Source of the DNA: a bacterium
Lineage (GTDB): Bacteria > JACRDZ01 > JAQUKH01
DNA: 50,731 nucleotides
Reading direction: 5' to 3'
Assembly (NCBI GenBank): GCA_028719205.1
Contig: JAQUKH010000019.1
Span: 1-50,731, forward strand
A model generated the notes under the pieces. The model saw only the letters and a program-made list of their open reading frames with translations, did no database searches and was not told the origin of the DNA. Below are positions 24,127-33,353 of the stretch, piece after piece. The position numbers were made by a program, and so were the translations under genes. Each line of letters opens with the position of its first letter. Positions within the stretch are counted from its first letter, which is position 1.

Positions 24127-25398
24127 CTATTTTTCAACACTAACGCCTTCTGATGCTTGCCTTTTTACGATTTCATATCCTGCGTTTATCAAAGCAATAA
24201 TCAACCATAGGGCGACATTTATATAATTCGAATGCGACATACCTAATATTTGAAACCCGATTAAACTTCCAAACAACCCGATCAGTAATCCTTTAAATTC
24301 CTTATTTTTCGCGTTTTTGATCCCATAAATCGCAAATTTAAAGCTCAGGGCTATAACCATTATATATGTAATCAGCCCCTGCAAACCTAACTCGCAAGCA
24401 ATACCGGCAAAAATATTATGAGGAGGCATAATGTCCGGATTACCATACTCCACAATTTTATTTACATAATTTCCCATCCCTACACCAAACGGATTATTTA
24501 AAAACATTAATATTGTAGGCTTTATGGCCCATATCCTTTCCTGTAAAGATAAATCACCCTTCGCGGTAGGGAACATATAATAATTTATTCCACTTGGCCA
24601 ATATTTATACAATAACACAGTTGAAATAAAAAATAGAACAGCAGCTGTTATTAAAAACCTTTTCTTTTTTATATTATACAGGGAAATAATAAACAAACTG
24701 ATAACTGCGGATAAAATCGCGCCTCGGGAAAAAGTTAATATTAATACAACTAAACTTAAAAAGAAAAATGACAAAATACTTGTTCTTTTCATATTTCCAT
24801 TAGCAACAATTAATAAACTGAAGATTATTGGAAGAGCAACTACAAAATGGCTTGCGAAAGCAGAAGGATTTTTTTCCGTACCGAGAAGCCTATACCGTGT
24901 TTCTTCCGTTCCTGTCGGGCTATCCCATTTATAAAGAGAATCTCTTCCGCTCACATCAATAATGGTTGAACCTGTTTTATATTGAATCATTCCAAAAACA
25001 GAAACCAGTAAAATTGAAAACAGGAAAGAATAAACTATTTTCCTTAATTCGTCTTCGTGTTTAACAAAATTCAAAATTACTATACTTAACGCCCAATATC
25101 CTAGAACACTTATAAATACCGGCAAAAATTCACTAAAATTATACGCGAAAATAAATGAAGGTATAAAAGATAATATGAAAAACAAAATATATTTAGTCAA
25201 CAAAGATTGTTTAAATATTTTGTCTTTGATTATTTTATATGCTACAGCCAAAAATATTATCACAATCATGACAATTTTAATGCCGCTGAACATTAAACCA
25301 AACTGCTTTTGTACTTCCCCCATTGGAATAAGAAAAGCTAAAAGGCATAACCAATTAATAGGATTTAAAATAGATTTATTTGATGCCATATTAAACAT
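24127..25398 (-). CDS. O-antigen ligase / polymerase family membrane protein (second copy)
   Basis: The 423-residue polytopic protein has about 11-12 helices. LTFSRGAILSAV precedes the large periplasmic loop, which contains ERIWAIKPT and GVGMGNYVNKI, then PPHNIFAGIACELGLQGL. These are the PF04932 (WaaL/Wzy) landmarks. The gene lies between GT4 copy b and the sialyltransferase candidate, next to wzx, so a Wzy polymerase role is plausible for this copy. It overlaps the GT52-like gene by 8 nt. Start codon ATG at 25398 with a second in-frame ATG three codons on; neither has a strong ribosome-binding site. Ligase and polymerase cannot be told apart by sequence alone. Confidence 0.82.
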   Translation of the reverse strand: MFNMASNKSILNPINWLCLLAFLIPMGEVQKQFGLMFSGIKIVMIVIIFLAVAYKIIKDKIFKQSLLTKYILFFILSFIPSFIFAYNFSEFLPVFISVLGYWALSIVILNFVKHEDELRKIVYSFLFSILLVSVFGMIQYKTGSTIIDVSGRDSLYKWDSPTGTEETRYRLLGTEKNPSAFASHFVVALPIIFSLLIVANGNMKRTSILSFFFLSLVVLILTFSRGAILSAVISLFIISLYNIKKKRFLITAAVLFFISTVLLYKYWPSGINYYMFPTAKGDLSLQERIWAIKPTILMFLNNPFGVGMGNYVNKIVEYGNPDIMPPHNIFAGIACELGLQGLITYIMVIALSFKFAIYGIKNAKNKEFKGLLIGLFGSLIGFQILGMSHSNYINVALWLIIALINAGYEIVKRQASEGVSVEK

Positions 25399-26416
25399 AA
25401 ATAATTGAATTTTGAAATATTTTATCTAAAAGATTCACATATTCGCTTTTATTAGCAATTTTACAACTTTTTAATAAAGAAATTATTTTTGTTCCATAAA
25501 AATATTGTGAAGTAAATAAAGCGGTAGAAAAAAAAGAAACAATATTTATCGGTTTCAATTTAAAATGCAGCAATTCATAAGGTATGTGTTTATATGATTC
25601 TAAAACCTTTATGTTCCGCGTTATTATTTTTTCATATTTTTTACTATTCTCAGACGGATGCATTTTAAATACAATTTTTGAATTTGGAGGAAGTTTTTTG
25701 ATAAAATCTGATAACGCGTTTACATCTTCATTTTCACCGCAAATTCCCTGTTCAAAAAGCGGCTGTGATAAAATAATATAATCGGGATTTAAATATTCAT
25801 CTAAATTCAATTGTAACTTTTGGCTTAAATCATATATGTAATCTGAATTTTTTATAACAATTTCCCCTAAATCTTTTATTGATAAATTTTTCCTATCCGA
25901 CAAATGAGAATTAAAAAGATATAATTCATTTATCCTTTTATCATAAGAAACAAAATTGTTTGGATATAGGCCGGCCATTGACCATATCTTATATTTCAAA
26001 GCAGCTTTTCTACTCAATTCAGGGGGAGAAATAAACTCGCTGCCAATGATCAATCCATCATCTAAATATATCAATTTTTTAAATTTTAAGTTTTTTAGAA
26101 TTATCTGATTTGTAATATCACAATCATTAAAGATATAAACATTATCATACTTATTCTTGTTCAATTTCAGCCCTGTTATTAAATATTTAATAGCAAAAAA
26201 ACGATAATAACTCAGGCTTATCAAATCCGTCCCTTTTGGGCTTAACGATCTGATATATTTACATTCCTTCCATCTCTCTCTATCGTTATATTTCAATAAG
26301 TTAAAAAACGGGATAGTATGAATCAAATCCGCTTGAACCTTAAAATGCTTCGTAAATATCTGTGATATCAGAAACTGAAACGGTGTATTGCAAATAAAAA
26401 GATTTTCTTCAACCAC
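25391..26416 (-). CDS. Sialyltransferase-like glycosyltransferase (GT52 / polysialyltransferase type)
   Basis: The 341-residue protein carries the three motifs known for bacterial GT-B sialyltransferases: a D/E-D/E-G motif (YLDDG, Asp119-Asp120-Gly121), an HP motif (KMHPSE, His253-Pro254) and a Ser/Thr motif (SFFSTALF, near 294-301). The N-terminus (LFICNTPFQFL) also fits GT52. The seven-gene CMP-nonulosonate operon just upstream offers the donor, most likely CMP-legionaminate. The start is GTG, set by GGAGG 4 nt upstream. It lies 28 nt after the wzx stop. Weak overall conservation of these families means that another CMP-sugar transferase remains possible. Confidence 0.75.
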   Translation of the reverse strand: MVEENLFICNTPFQFLISQIFTKHFKVQADLIHTIPFFNLLKYNDRERWKECKYIRSLSPKGTDLISLSYYRFFAIKYLITGLKLNKNKYDNVYIFNDCDITNQIILKNLKFKKLIYLDDGLIIGSEFISPPELSRKAALKYKIWSMAGLYPNNFVSYDKRINELYLFNSHLSDRKNLSIKDLGEIVIKNSDYIYDLSQKLQLNLDEYLNPDYIILSQPLFEQGICGENEDVNALSDFIKKLPPNSKIVFKMHPSENSKKYEKIITRNIKVLESYKHIPYELLHFKLKPINIVSFFSTALFTSQYFYGTKIISLLKSCKIANKSEYVNLLDKIFQNSIIYV

Positions 26417-26444
26417 AGCGCCTCCATATTTAATTTATCCGCTC

Positions 26445-27896
26445 TTAGCCCCGGTTAAACAGCTTGGATATTTTTGTATCAAGGGCCTCTAATTTCCAAT
26501 TAGCATTTATAAATTTAATACTTACATAAGAAAATAGAGCTAAAAACATAATACTTACAGATATACGAATTTTTGTATCATTTATTAGAATACAAAAAAT
26601 AGCAGATAATATTATAGCAAGTAAATATATATTTGTCTTTACCTCATAATCAACCGGATAAGCTTTCCTGCTTATGACATAAGTTGCGCTAAAACTTATA
26701 ACATTTGCTAAAACAAAAATAACCGCTGCCGCGGTAATTCCAAATATTGGTATTAATAAAATATTCAAGCCTATATTAACAGCAGCTGAAACCGCGCTAA
26801 TAAAAGGAAAATAAACAGTCTTTTTGGCATAAAACAAAGAATTTGCCACAACATAGTATAAACCCTGTATAAGATATGCGAATAGTATCATCGGAACAAT
26901 TTTACTTGAATTTTTATAAGCGGGAGGCAACATATAGGTAATAATATCTTTGCTATATAATATGCCCAAAAGGCATATACCTCCTACTACAATTATATAA
27001 ACCGTCACAAATTTTCGAAAAACTTCTTTAGCATCGGGGTGATTTTTGGCGGTTTCAAAAAACCATGGGCTTTGAGCAGAATTAATCGAACAGACAATAA
27101 CATTCATAATTGAGCCTAAACTGTAACCTATAGCATAAATCCCGACATCACTCAAAGGCCTGAATTTTTCGATAATTATTCTGTCGGAGCCGGCAACCAG
27201 CATTCCCAGCACCAGATGAGGCAAAAGCGGGAAACTATAAAAAAGTGATGCCTTTAGTTTTTTATAATCAAAATCAAAAATAATGTCTTTTTTAAGAATA
27301 AGTATAGTTACAAACAGAACCGCTAATGAAACCGCGCCAATAAAATCGCCCCGCAATTTTCCTAACGCCAATCCATTGGCAAATACAATAAAATATATTG
27401 AAAAAGCCGCCGAAATTACAAATCTGCCTATTTCAAAACTTGCGTACAAAAAAGGCTGGTTGCGTACCCTGAACAACGTTAAAGGCACTATGCTGAACAG
27501 AGTAAAAAAAGTAGTGAATAAAACAGTAAAACCAAATGGATAGAAAGATACAGCTTCATTTTTTATAAATATGTGGAATATATTATTCCCAAATAATAAA
27601 AGCAATATTAAGAATAACAAATTAAAACCAATTAAAAAATAAAAAATAGTTGAAATATATGATTTCAATTCTCTTTCATCATCTTTATAATCATAATAAA
27701 ACCTGCTTACCGCACCCTGTAATCCCATTTGCATCAATGTCGCGACGATACTTCCAAACACAGTTACTAAACTTAATATTCCATATTGTTCAGGTGAAAG
27801 ATATTTAGTGTAAATAGGCAAAAGAAGATATGCACCCGCATTAACTAAAAATGTACTTAAAAAATATATAGAACCTTCTTTGAATAATTTTTTCAT
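26445..27896 (-). CDS. wzx: Wzx-type lipid-linked oligosaccharide flippase
   Basis: The 483-residue integral membrane protein has about 12-14 helices. It begins with KEGSIYFLSTFLVNAGAYLLLPIYTKYLSPEQYG, the common start of polysaccharide-export MATE/MVF proteins, and has GLQGAVSRFYYDY and SAQSPWFFETAK later. It would turn undecaprenyl-diphosphate-linked repeat units from cytoplasm to periplasm. The gene sits 9 nt after the second B12-type radical SAM gene and 28 nt before the sialyltransferase candidate. It is the only flippase in the window, which, with two Wzy/WaaL-type proteins, supports a Wzx/Wzy-dependent pathway. Length is normal. Confidence 0.88.
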   Translation of the reverse strand: MKKLFKEGSIYFLSTFLVNAGAYLLLPIYTKYLSPEQYGILSLVTVFGSIVATLMQMGLQGAVSRFYYDYKDDERELKSYISTIFYFLIGFNLLFLILLLLFGNNIFHIFIKNEAVSFYPFGFTVLFTTFFTLFSIVPLTLFRVRNQPFLYASFEIGRFVISAAFSIYFIVFANGLALGKLRGDFIGAVSLAVLFVTILILKKDIIFDFDYKKLKASLFYSFPLLPHLVLGMLVAGSDRIIIEKFRPLSDVGIYAIGYSLGSIMNVIVCSINSAQSPWFFETAKNHPDAKEVFRKFVTVYIIVVGGICLLGILYSKDIITYMLPPAYKNSSKIVPMILFAYLIQGLYYVVANSLFYAKKTVYFPFISAVSAAVNIGLNILLIPIFGITAAAVIFVLANVISFSATYVISRKAYPVDYEVKTNIYLLAIILSAIFCILINDTKIRISVSIMFLALFSYVSIKFINANWKLEALDTKISKLFNRG

Positions 27897-27905
27897 TTGA
27901 ATTTT

Positions 27906-29327
27906 TTAAAAAATAAATAATTTTCTAATTATCTTGGTAAAAGTAATACGAATACCATGAGTATGGAGAGAGGTAAACAATCTGTTAACATTATGCAAAA
28001 ATATTTTCAGAGGGTGCCTTTTAATGTAATTTCTTCTTATTTTTTTCTGTATAGTTTCTCTTACTGTTTCAAGATGATCATTTGGAAAATCCGTATAATT
28101 TACTAAAAAAGGAGCATCTGATGAGTATCCGCCTTCCAGGTTTTCCAGAAGATATTTTTCATCTTTAATTAAACCTTTCTGCAGTGTATACTCCCATAAC
28201 TTAGTCCCGGGTAAAGGAGTAGTATAATTTAAATTAGTGCCTGGATCATCTATTTCTTTAAAAAAATTTACTGTTTCGTTCAATGTCTGCATATCTTCCC
28301 CGGGATAACCAAACATCATCTGTATCATTGGATACAAACCCGCTTTTTTAGTCTCTATTATTATTTCCTTTGCCTGCCGCACAGACACTTTTTTATTCAT
28401 TGCATCCAGAATTCGCTGGCTTCCCGACTCTATTCCATATCCAACAGCAGTACACCCGGACTTCTTCATTATCCTGAGTATTTCAGGATCAAGTGTATTT
28501 ACCCTGCCCTGGCAATTCCATTTTATTTTTAGGTCTGCCAATCTTTCGCAAAGCTCTATTGTGCGTTTCTTATTGACTATAAGCAGTTCGTCATTAAAAA
28601 AAACACCTTCTATTTTATACTTATCCTTCAGCCATGAAATCTCTTTGATAAAATTATCAACAGAACGCAAACGAACACCACTGAACACTTTTGAGCAATA
28701 ATAACAACTATAAGGACATCCTCTGCCGCAAATTATATTTGCCGTTCTTAATTTCTCTTTAATACCTTCCACATTTAAATTATTAATATAAATTTCCATT
28801 GGGAATAATTCATAGGCTGGGAATGGTATTTCGTCCAAATTTTTAATATATTCTCTGGTAAGAGTTGTTAAAATTTCTCCTTGTTTTTCTTTAAAACAGA
28901 TACCTTTGACATTTTTTAAATTATCAAAATTCTCTATTAATTCTTTTATAGTTATTTCCCCTTCACCAATCACGCAGATATCAACATCCGTAGTTTCTAA
29001 AAGAACCCTGGAATTAAACGTGGCTAACGCGCCCCCGACAATTATTTTTTTATGGGGATCCATTTTTTTTATTTGCTGGGCAATCCATTTAACATAATTA
29101 TATTGAGTAGAAAAAGAACTGATACATACGATATCATTCACACTTTTTTCTAATCTTTTAATTACTTCTTCATTAGTATACTGATACGCGTAAATATCTA
29201 AAATTTCGACCGTATGCCCGGAATTAAGAAGCACTTTAGCTATATGTCCCATGCCTATTGGGAAAAAACTTGGCGATCTGGATTTACCTAAATAATAATG
29301 TGGAGGTTGAATTAATAAAATTTTCAT
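27906..29327 (-). CDS. B12-binding-domain radical SAM protein (copy 2)
   Basis: The 473-residue protein has the same architecture as the genes at 9804 and 45010. A cobalamin-binding-like domain (1-150; VCISSFSTQYN, IVGGALATFN, GEGEITIKEL) precedes a radical SAM core with GRGCPYSCYYC (Cys204, Cys208, Cys211), GYGIESGSQRILDAM and QMMFGYPGEDMQTL. The C-terminal tail IKRHPLKIFLHNVNRL is of the BchE-like kind. Substrate unknown. It begins 51 nt after the neuA/legF stop codon. A TGATATAAT string at 29342-29334 lies only about 10 nt before the ATG and no Shine-Dalgarno is seen, so its start signals are unusual. Confidence 0.88.
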   Translation of the reverse strand: MKILLIQPPHYYLGKSRSPSFFPIGMGHIAKVLLNSGHTVEILDIYAYQYTNEEVIKRLEKSVNDIVCISSFSTQYNYVKWIAQQIKKMDPHKKIIVGGALATFNSRVLLETTDVDICVIGEGEITIKELIENFDNLKNVKGICFKEKQGEILTTLTREYIKNLDEIPFPAYELFPMEIYINNLNVEGIKEKLRTANIICGRGCPYSCYYCSKVFSGVRLRSVDNFIKEISWLKDKYKIEGVFFNDELLIVNKKRTIELCERLADLKIKWNCQGRVNTLDPEILRIMKKSGCTAVGYGIESGSQRILDAMNKKVSVRQAKEIIIETKKAGLYPMIQMMFGYPGEDMQTLNETVNFFKEIDDPGTNLNYTTPLPGTKLWEYTLQKGLIKDEKYLLENLEGGYSSDAPFLVNYTDFPNDHLETVRETIQKKIRRNYIKRHPLKIFLHNVNRLFTSLHTHGIRITFTKIIRKLFIF

Positions 29328-29378
29328 TTTAAATACATTATATCAATTAAAATATGTAATTTGGAATATTGGTACAAT

Positions 29379-30086
29379 TTATTTTTTTTGTGCTTTTTTT
29401 GACAATATAAGCTCCGCAAACGCAAAATCCAATTTATCATCGATATCAATACTAGATCTCTTTTCCATTTTATATGCATAGGTGCGCGGGCCCCAAAAAG
29501 ACCGTTTATCTTTGAAATATTTCCAATCTGTTAAATAAATCGCGCCATTTAAACAATAATACTCGGGTAATTTTTGACGGTTATTTTGTGCTTTTTTGGG
29601 CAAAAATCGGGACATACATCCGTCAGAAGGCAGGGTATTACACCACCACGGGTGCTTATCAGCAATTGCGACACTAATTACGCTCTGAGCGCCGCGTTCA
29701 TAAAATAATTCTACTGATTCTCTAATATGTTCCTTTTTTCTCAAAGGGCTTGTCGGCTGTAAAACCATTATGGCATCATAATAATCATTATGCCCTTCAA
29801 ACCACTTTTGGATGTTTAAGATTACATCTATTGTTTTGGCGTTATCGGTTGCCAGCTCCTTCGGCCTTATAAACGGTACCTCTGCTCCATACTTCCTGGA
29901 AATTACCGCAATTTTTTCATCATCCGTACTGACAATTATTTTATCAATATATTTGCTGGAACGAGCTTCTTCAATCGTCCAGGCTATAAGAGGTTTTCCT
30001 AATAAAGGTAATATATTTTTTTGGGGTAAGCCCTTTGACCCGCCCCTGGCCGGGATGATCCCAAGTATTTTTTTACCTTTATACAC
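29379..30086 (-). CDS. neuA: CMP-legionaminate / acylneuraminate cytidylyltransferase
   Basis: The 235-residue protein activates a nonulosonic acid with CTP to the CMP-sugar. It has the cytidylyltransferase start LGIIPARGGSKGLPQKN, VSTDDEKIA, LQPTSPLRKKEHI (the LQPTSPLR motif) and GAIYLTDW, and a terminal SSIDIDDKLDFAFAE. The start codon is GTG, with GGAG and AAGG upstream. It overlaps the ptmE-like gene by 8 nt and is the last gene of the operon, matching LegF/PtmB order in other bacteria. Because legB and legC lie in the same operon, legionaminate is a better substrate guess than N-acetylneuraminate. No C-terminal HAD phosphatase domain is fused. Confidence 0.92.
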   Translation of the reverse strand: MYKGKKILGIIPARGGSKGLPQKNILPLLGKPLIAWTIEEARSSKYIDKIIVSTDDEKIAVISRKYGAEVPFIRPKELATDNAKTIDVILNIQKWFEGHNDYYDAIMVLQPTSPLRKKEHIRESVELFYERGAQSVISVAIADKHPWWCNTLPSDGCMSRFLPKKAQNNRQKLPEYYCLNGAIYLTDWKYFKDKRSFWGPRTYAYKMEKRSSIDIDDKLDFAFAELILSKKAQKK

Positions 30087-31158
30087 CTTCTAAATCTCCC
30101 AACTTTTCGATACTCTTTTTATATTCCTTCCACTGCCCTATATCAAACCACCCCCCATAGATCGGGAATACGCTTATTTTTTCCTTTTCGATAATACAGT
30201 CTATTAATTTATTCATATCCATTGGTTTTCCCGGCGGAATATGTGAAATAACGTAAGGTTCTATTATATAGACACCGGTATTTATAATAATATCCTGCAC
30301 CGGTTTCTCGGATATCTTTTCCAGCTTACCATCAGATAATTCAAGAACACCAAATGGAATTTTTACTTCATTATGGCAGCCAATTATTGTAATAGCCGCT
30401 TTTTGCTCTTTATGCCATTTTAAAACTTCAGAAAAATCTGTTTCTAAAATAGAATCACAATTCGCGACAAAAAAGGTATCAGTAATTTTATCCTTCAACA
30501 AGGCTAATCCGCCCGCGGTCCCTAAAAGTTCTTTTTCCTCAATCCAGTCAATATTATAGGGAAATTTATTTTCAGCCAAAAAAAGTTTTATATATTCTTT
30601 TTTATAATTTAATGTATATATAAATTTGCTAAAACCATCCTGATAGAATTTTTCCATAATATGCTCAATTACAGGCTTATCATTAATGGGAATAAGCGGT
30701 TTAGGCAATATTTTAGTAAAAGGGTCTAACCGCGTACCCTTGCCTCCAGCCATTATTACAACCTGATTTTCAAAAACATTTTTACTTCTTGAATGTTTTT
30801 TTTCTTCAAGAAAATCAGTCCATAAAATAACATCAATTATTATTCCTTCATTATTTAACACCGGGATTTGTTCAAATTTTTTCTTAACCATTAATTTTCT
30901 AATATCTTCTTTCAGGCGGGCCTCGTCAGGCGTAACTTTGGTAAAATCCGTATGCATTATTTTTTCAACGCTATCGTTGAACTTAATATTGGAAATTATC
31001 CCCCTTCTGATATCTCCATCCGTAATAGTGCCCAAAAGTTTGCCTTTTTCATCCACAACGAATAATATTTTTTCAGCCGTTTCGTTTAACTTTTGCATAG
31101 CCAGTTTAAGATTCGTATTAGTTGAAATCAATAAAGATTTTAATTTATTTTTTTCCAT
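30079..31158 (-). CDS. ptmE: CBS-domain nucleotidyltransferase (PtmE-like, probable GlcN-1-P guanylyltransferase)
   Basis: The 359-residue protein has two CBS repeats (about 1-120; GTITDGDIRRGI, then FEQIPVLNNEGIIIDVI). An NTP-transferase domain starts at VVIMAGGKGTRLDPFTKILPKPLIPI. LLGTAGGLALLKD, ANCDSIL and GWFDIGQWKEY follow. In Campylobacter jejuni, PtmE of this architecture makes GDP-glucosamine, which enters the legionaminate pathway as GDP-GlcNAc. Its place between neuC and neuA supports the GDP-linked legionaminate route. It overlaps neuA by 8 nt and follows neuC by 4 nt. Related proteins act on heptose or mannose phosphates, so the sugar is inferred from context. Confidence 0.82.
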   Translation of the reverse strand: MEKNKLKSLLISTNTNLKLAMQKLNETAEKILFVVDEKGKLLGTITDGDIRRGIISNIKFNDSVEKIMHTDFTKVTPDEARLKEDIRKLMVKKKFEQIPVLNNEGIIIDVILWTDFLEEKKHSRSKNVFENQVVIMAGGKGTRLDPFTKILPKPLIPINDKPVIEHIMEKFYQDGFSKFIYTLNYKKEYIKLFLAENKFPYNIDWIEEKELLGTAGGLALLKDKITDTFFVANCDSILETDFSEVLKWHKEQKAAITIIGCHNEVKIPFGVLELSDGKLEKISEKPVQDIIINTGVYIIEPYVISHIPPGKPMDMNKLIDCIIEKEKISVFPIYGGWFDIGQWKEYKKSIEKLGDLEGV

Positions 31159-31162
31159 AGAG

Positions 31163-32335
31163 TTACTCTTTACCTTTTTTTAATTCATAAAACCATTTTT
31201 TCGCAATACCGGTTAATAATATTGTTTTAAGGACTTTTATGATCTTTTCACTCGCATTACCGTCACCATAAGAATTCACCAGTGTTTTTAATGAATCCCT
31301 GAATTTTTTTGATATAGCCTGATCAATAGCATTTTTTATTTTTTCTTTTTCAGCATTTGGAACATCAATAACATTATTTACCCTGATTCTTCCCTTCTGC
31401 CTGTCGCCTATATTTACAGCGGGGAGTTTAAAAGACGGGGCTTCAACGATACCACTGGAGGAATTCCCGACCATGATGTCCGCCCATTTTAATAACGAAA
31501 GGTATCTTAACTGCCCGAGAGAAACAAAAACTTTGCTTCTATCCGGATTATCCCTTACAAAATCATTTATTTTCTCGGCAATAACCCTTCCGCCCGTATC
31601 AGCATTTGGCATTGTAAAAATCCAATAAATGCCTTTAACCTCCTGAAGTGCTTTCATTAATTCCGACACCTGAAACTCAGCAGTGTTATTCTCAAGAGTC
31701 ACAGGATGATAAGTAACAACACCTATTTTTTTATCCAGTGGAAATCCAAGCACCTTTGATAACCGTTCCTTGCTTAACAGTTTAAGTTTGTTAATACTAT
31801 CCAGCCCCGGCGCACCTGTACAAAACACATTTTCAGGAGATTCACCCATTTGTATTATTCTGTCCGCGTAAAGTTTGGCGGCTGGAAAATGAATATGGCT
31901 CATTTTAGTTATCGCGTGACGGAAGAGTTCATCCATCGCCCCCTCCGTGGATTCACCGCCATGAATATGAGCGACAGGTATCCTGAAAGGAACTGCCGCG
32001 GCAACCGCGGACAGTATTTCAAACCTATCGCCCAAAACAACTATCACGTCCGGTTTTAACCGTTCATACGCTTTAGCGAATCCGATCATTCCAAGCCCCA
32101 TTGAAGCGGCAATTGCAGTTTCAGTATCGGATGAAAGCAGCATTTCCACTTTTTCAGCGATCGGGAATTTATCTTTCTCAATTTCCTTAACTGTCATTCC
32201 AAATTCAGGAGAAAGATGCATGCCCGTAACAATTAATTGCAGTTTAAGTGAAGGATCTTCATGTGTACCTTTTATTATCCAGTAAAGCAATCCATATTCT
32301 GCTCTTGTTCCGGTTATTACAGCAATTTTACGCAT
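31163..32335 (-). CDS. neuC: Hydrolysing NDP-sugar 2-epimerase (NeuC/LegG)
   Basis: The 390-residue GT-B-fold protein begins with IAVITGTRAEYGLLYWI, the NeuC/LegG signature, and has VVLGDRFE, HIHGGESTEGAMDE, TYHPVTLE and VGNSSSGIVEAPSF. Hydrolysing 2-epimerases release the nucleotide and give ManNAc or, for LegG, 2,4-diacetamido-2,4,6-trideoxymannose, which condenses with phosphoenolpyruvate in the next step. In this operon the substrate is probably GDP-2,4-diacetamido-bacillosamine. It overlaps neuB by 8 nt. It differs from the non-hydrolysing enzyme at 11216, which has GTRPE instead of GTRAEYG. Confidence 0.9.
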   Translation of the reverse strand: MRKIAVITGTRAEYGLLYWIIKGTHEDPSLKLQLIVTGMHLSPEFGMTVKEIEKDKFPIAEKVEMLLSSDTETAIAASMGLGMIGFAKAYERLKPDVIVVLGDRFEILSAVAAAVPFRIPVAHIHGGESTEGAMDELFRHAITKMSHIHFPAAKLYADRIIQMGESPENVFCTGAPGLDSINKLKLLSKERLSKVLGFPLDKKIGVVTYHPVTLENNTAEFQVSELMKALQEVKGIYWIFTMPNADTGGRVIAEKINDFVRDNPDRSKVFVSLGQLRYLSLLKWADIMVGNSSSGIVEAPSFKLPAVNIGDRQKGRIRVNNVIDVPNAEKEKIKNAIDQAISKKFRDSLKTLVNSYGDGNASEKIIKVLKTILLTGIAKKWFYELKKGKE

Positions 32336-33353
32336 AAAAATCTTCCCATGTAATTATTGAATCGATTGTAATGTTCCGTTTTATTTCCATTCCGATAATT
32401 ATTTCTTTGAATTCAGGCTGGATCCCATTCCCAGGCCTTTTAATTAAAATGTCATCTGAAGCGATTATGTTTCCCGCTTTTATATCTCTTGCAGAAACAA
32501 TGCTTTTCCTCGCGATATTCCTGGTATTTTTCTCGTTTTTTACAGGCCTTTTTATACCATCACCTATAGCCTTTTCAACATTTCTTATCGCGTTAACCAT
32601 TGCCTTTAATTCATTCGGTTCTAACGACGCCTTGTGGTCAGGCCCTTTCATATTCCGGCTGAGCGTAAAATGTTTTTCGATCACAGCCGCTCCCAATGCC
32701 GCCGCAGCGACCGAGATTTCAACTCCCATCGTGTGGTCGGAATATCCAACCGGCAGGGTAAAAGCTTTTCGCATAGTTTTCATTACAGATAAATTTGAAT
32801 CTTCAACTAAAGCAGGATAATTCGACACACAGTGTAAAAGCGTCAACTGAGGCCTTTTTTTAAATCGCCCCCAGATCTCATTGATCCAGTTTATGGCCTT
32901 TTCTACTTCTCCCAGGTAAGACATACCTGTGGAAAGTATTATCGGCTTTTTCTTTGACGCAACATGCTGAATTAATGGTTTATTGGAAATCTCGCCTGAT
33001 GGTATTTTAAAAATTTTCACACCCAGGGTATTAAGCATATCCGCGCTTTCTTCGTCAAAAGGCGTTGACATGAACATAATATTTCTTTTCACGGCATACG
33101 CGTATAATTCTTTAAAATTCGCGTATGATAATTCCAGTTTTTTCAGCATCTCGAACTGTGACCCATTTTCTCCTGTATTTTCGATCTGGTATTTCGCTTT
33201 ATTCGCGGATCTATTCACCAGTTTTTCAGTTTTAAAAGTCTGGAATTTAACGGCATCCGCTCCCGCGCCTGCAGCCGCGTCAATTAATTTTCTGGCAATT
33301 GACATATCGCCGTTATGATTAACTCCCGCTTCCGCGATTATAAAAATTTTCAT
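32328..33353 (-). CDS. neuB: Legionaminate / N-acetylneuraminate synthase (NeuB/LegI)
   Basis: The 341-residue protein has an N-terminal TIM barrel (AEAGVNHNGD at 7-16, AVKFQTFK, MSTPFDEESAD, KIPSGEI, ILSTGMS, LLHCVSNYP, GYSDHTMG, EKHFTLSRNMKGPDHKASL). A C-terminal SAF / antifreeze-like domain starts near 280 (RKSIVSARDIKAGNII). It condenses a ManNAc-type sugar with phosphoenolpyruvate to a nine-carbon nonulosonate. The ATG overlaps the neuD stop (ATGA-type) and the 3' end overlaps neuC. All metal- and PEP-binding motifs look intact and the length is normal. In the legBC context the product is probably legionaminic acid rather than Neu5Ac. Confidence 0.93.
   Translation of the reverse strand: MKIFIIAEAGVNHNGDMSIARKLIDAAAGAGADAVKFQTFKTEKLVNRSANKAKYQIENTGENGSQFEMLKKLELSYANFKELYAYAVKRNIMFMSTPFDEESADMLNTLGVKIFKIPSGEISNKPLIQHVASKKKPIILSTGMSYLGEVEKAINWINEIWGRFKKRPQLTLLHCVSNYPALVEDSNLSVMKTMRKAFTLPVGYSDHTMGVEISVAAAALGAAVIEKHFTLSRNMKGPDHKASLEPNELKAMVNAIRNVEKAIGDGIKRPVKNEKNTRNIARKSIVSARDIKAGNIIASDDILIKRPGNGIQPEFKEIIIGMEIKRNITIDSIITWEDFYA

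Noticed and set aside
29334-29342. Promoter TGATATAAT before the radical SAM gene at 27906
   Set aside because: It matches an extended -10, but transcription would start only a few bases before the ATG and no -35 box is present. In AT-rich DNA this can be chance; mentioned with the gene only.
31163-32335. WecB-type non-hydrolysing UDP-GlcNAc 2-epimerase
   Set aside because: The N-terminal GTRAEYG and the operon with neuB mark it as the hydrolysing NeuC/LegG type, unlike the gene at 11216.
32371-32820. Open frame of 149 codons on the plus strand
   Set aside because: It lies wholly antisense to neuB, whose protein matches its family along its length. The translated plus-strand product shows no motif and no ribosome-binding site.
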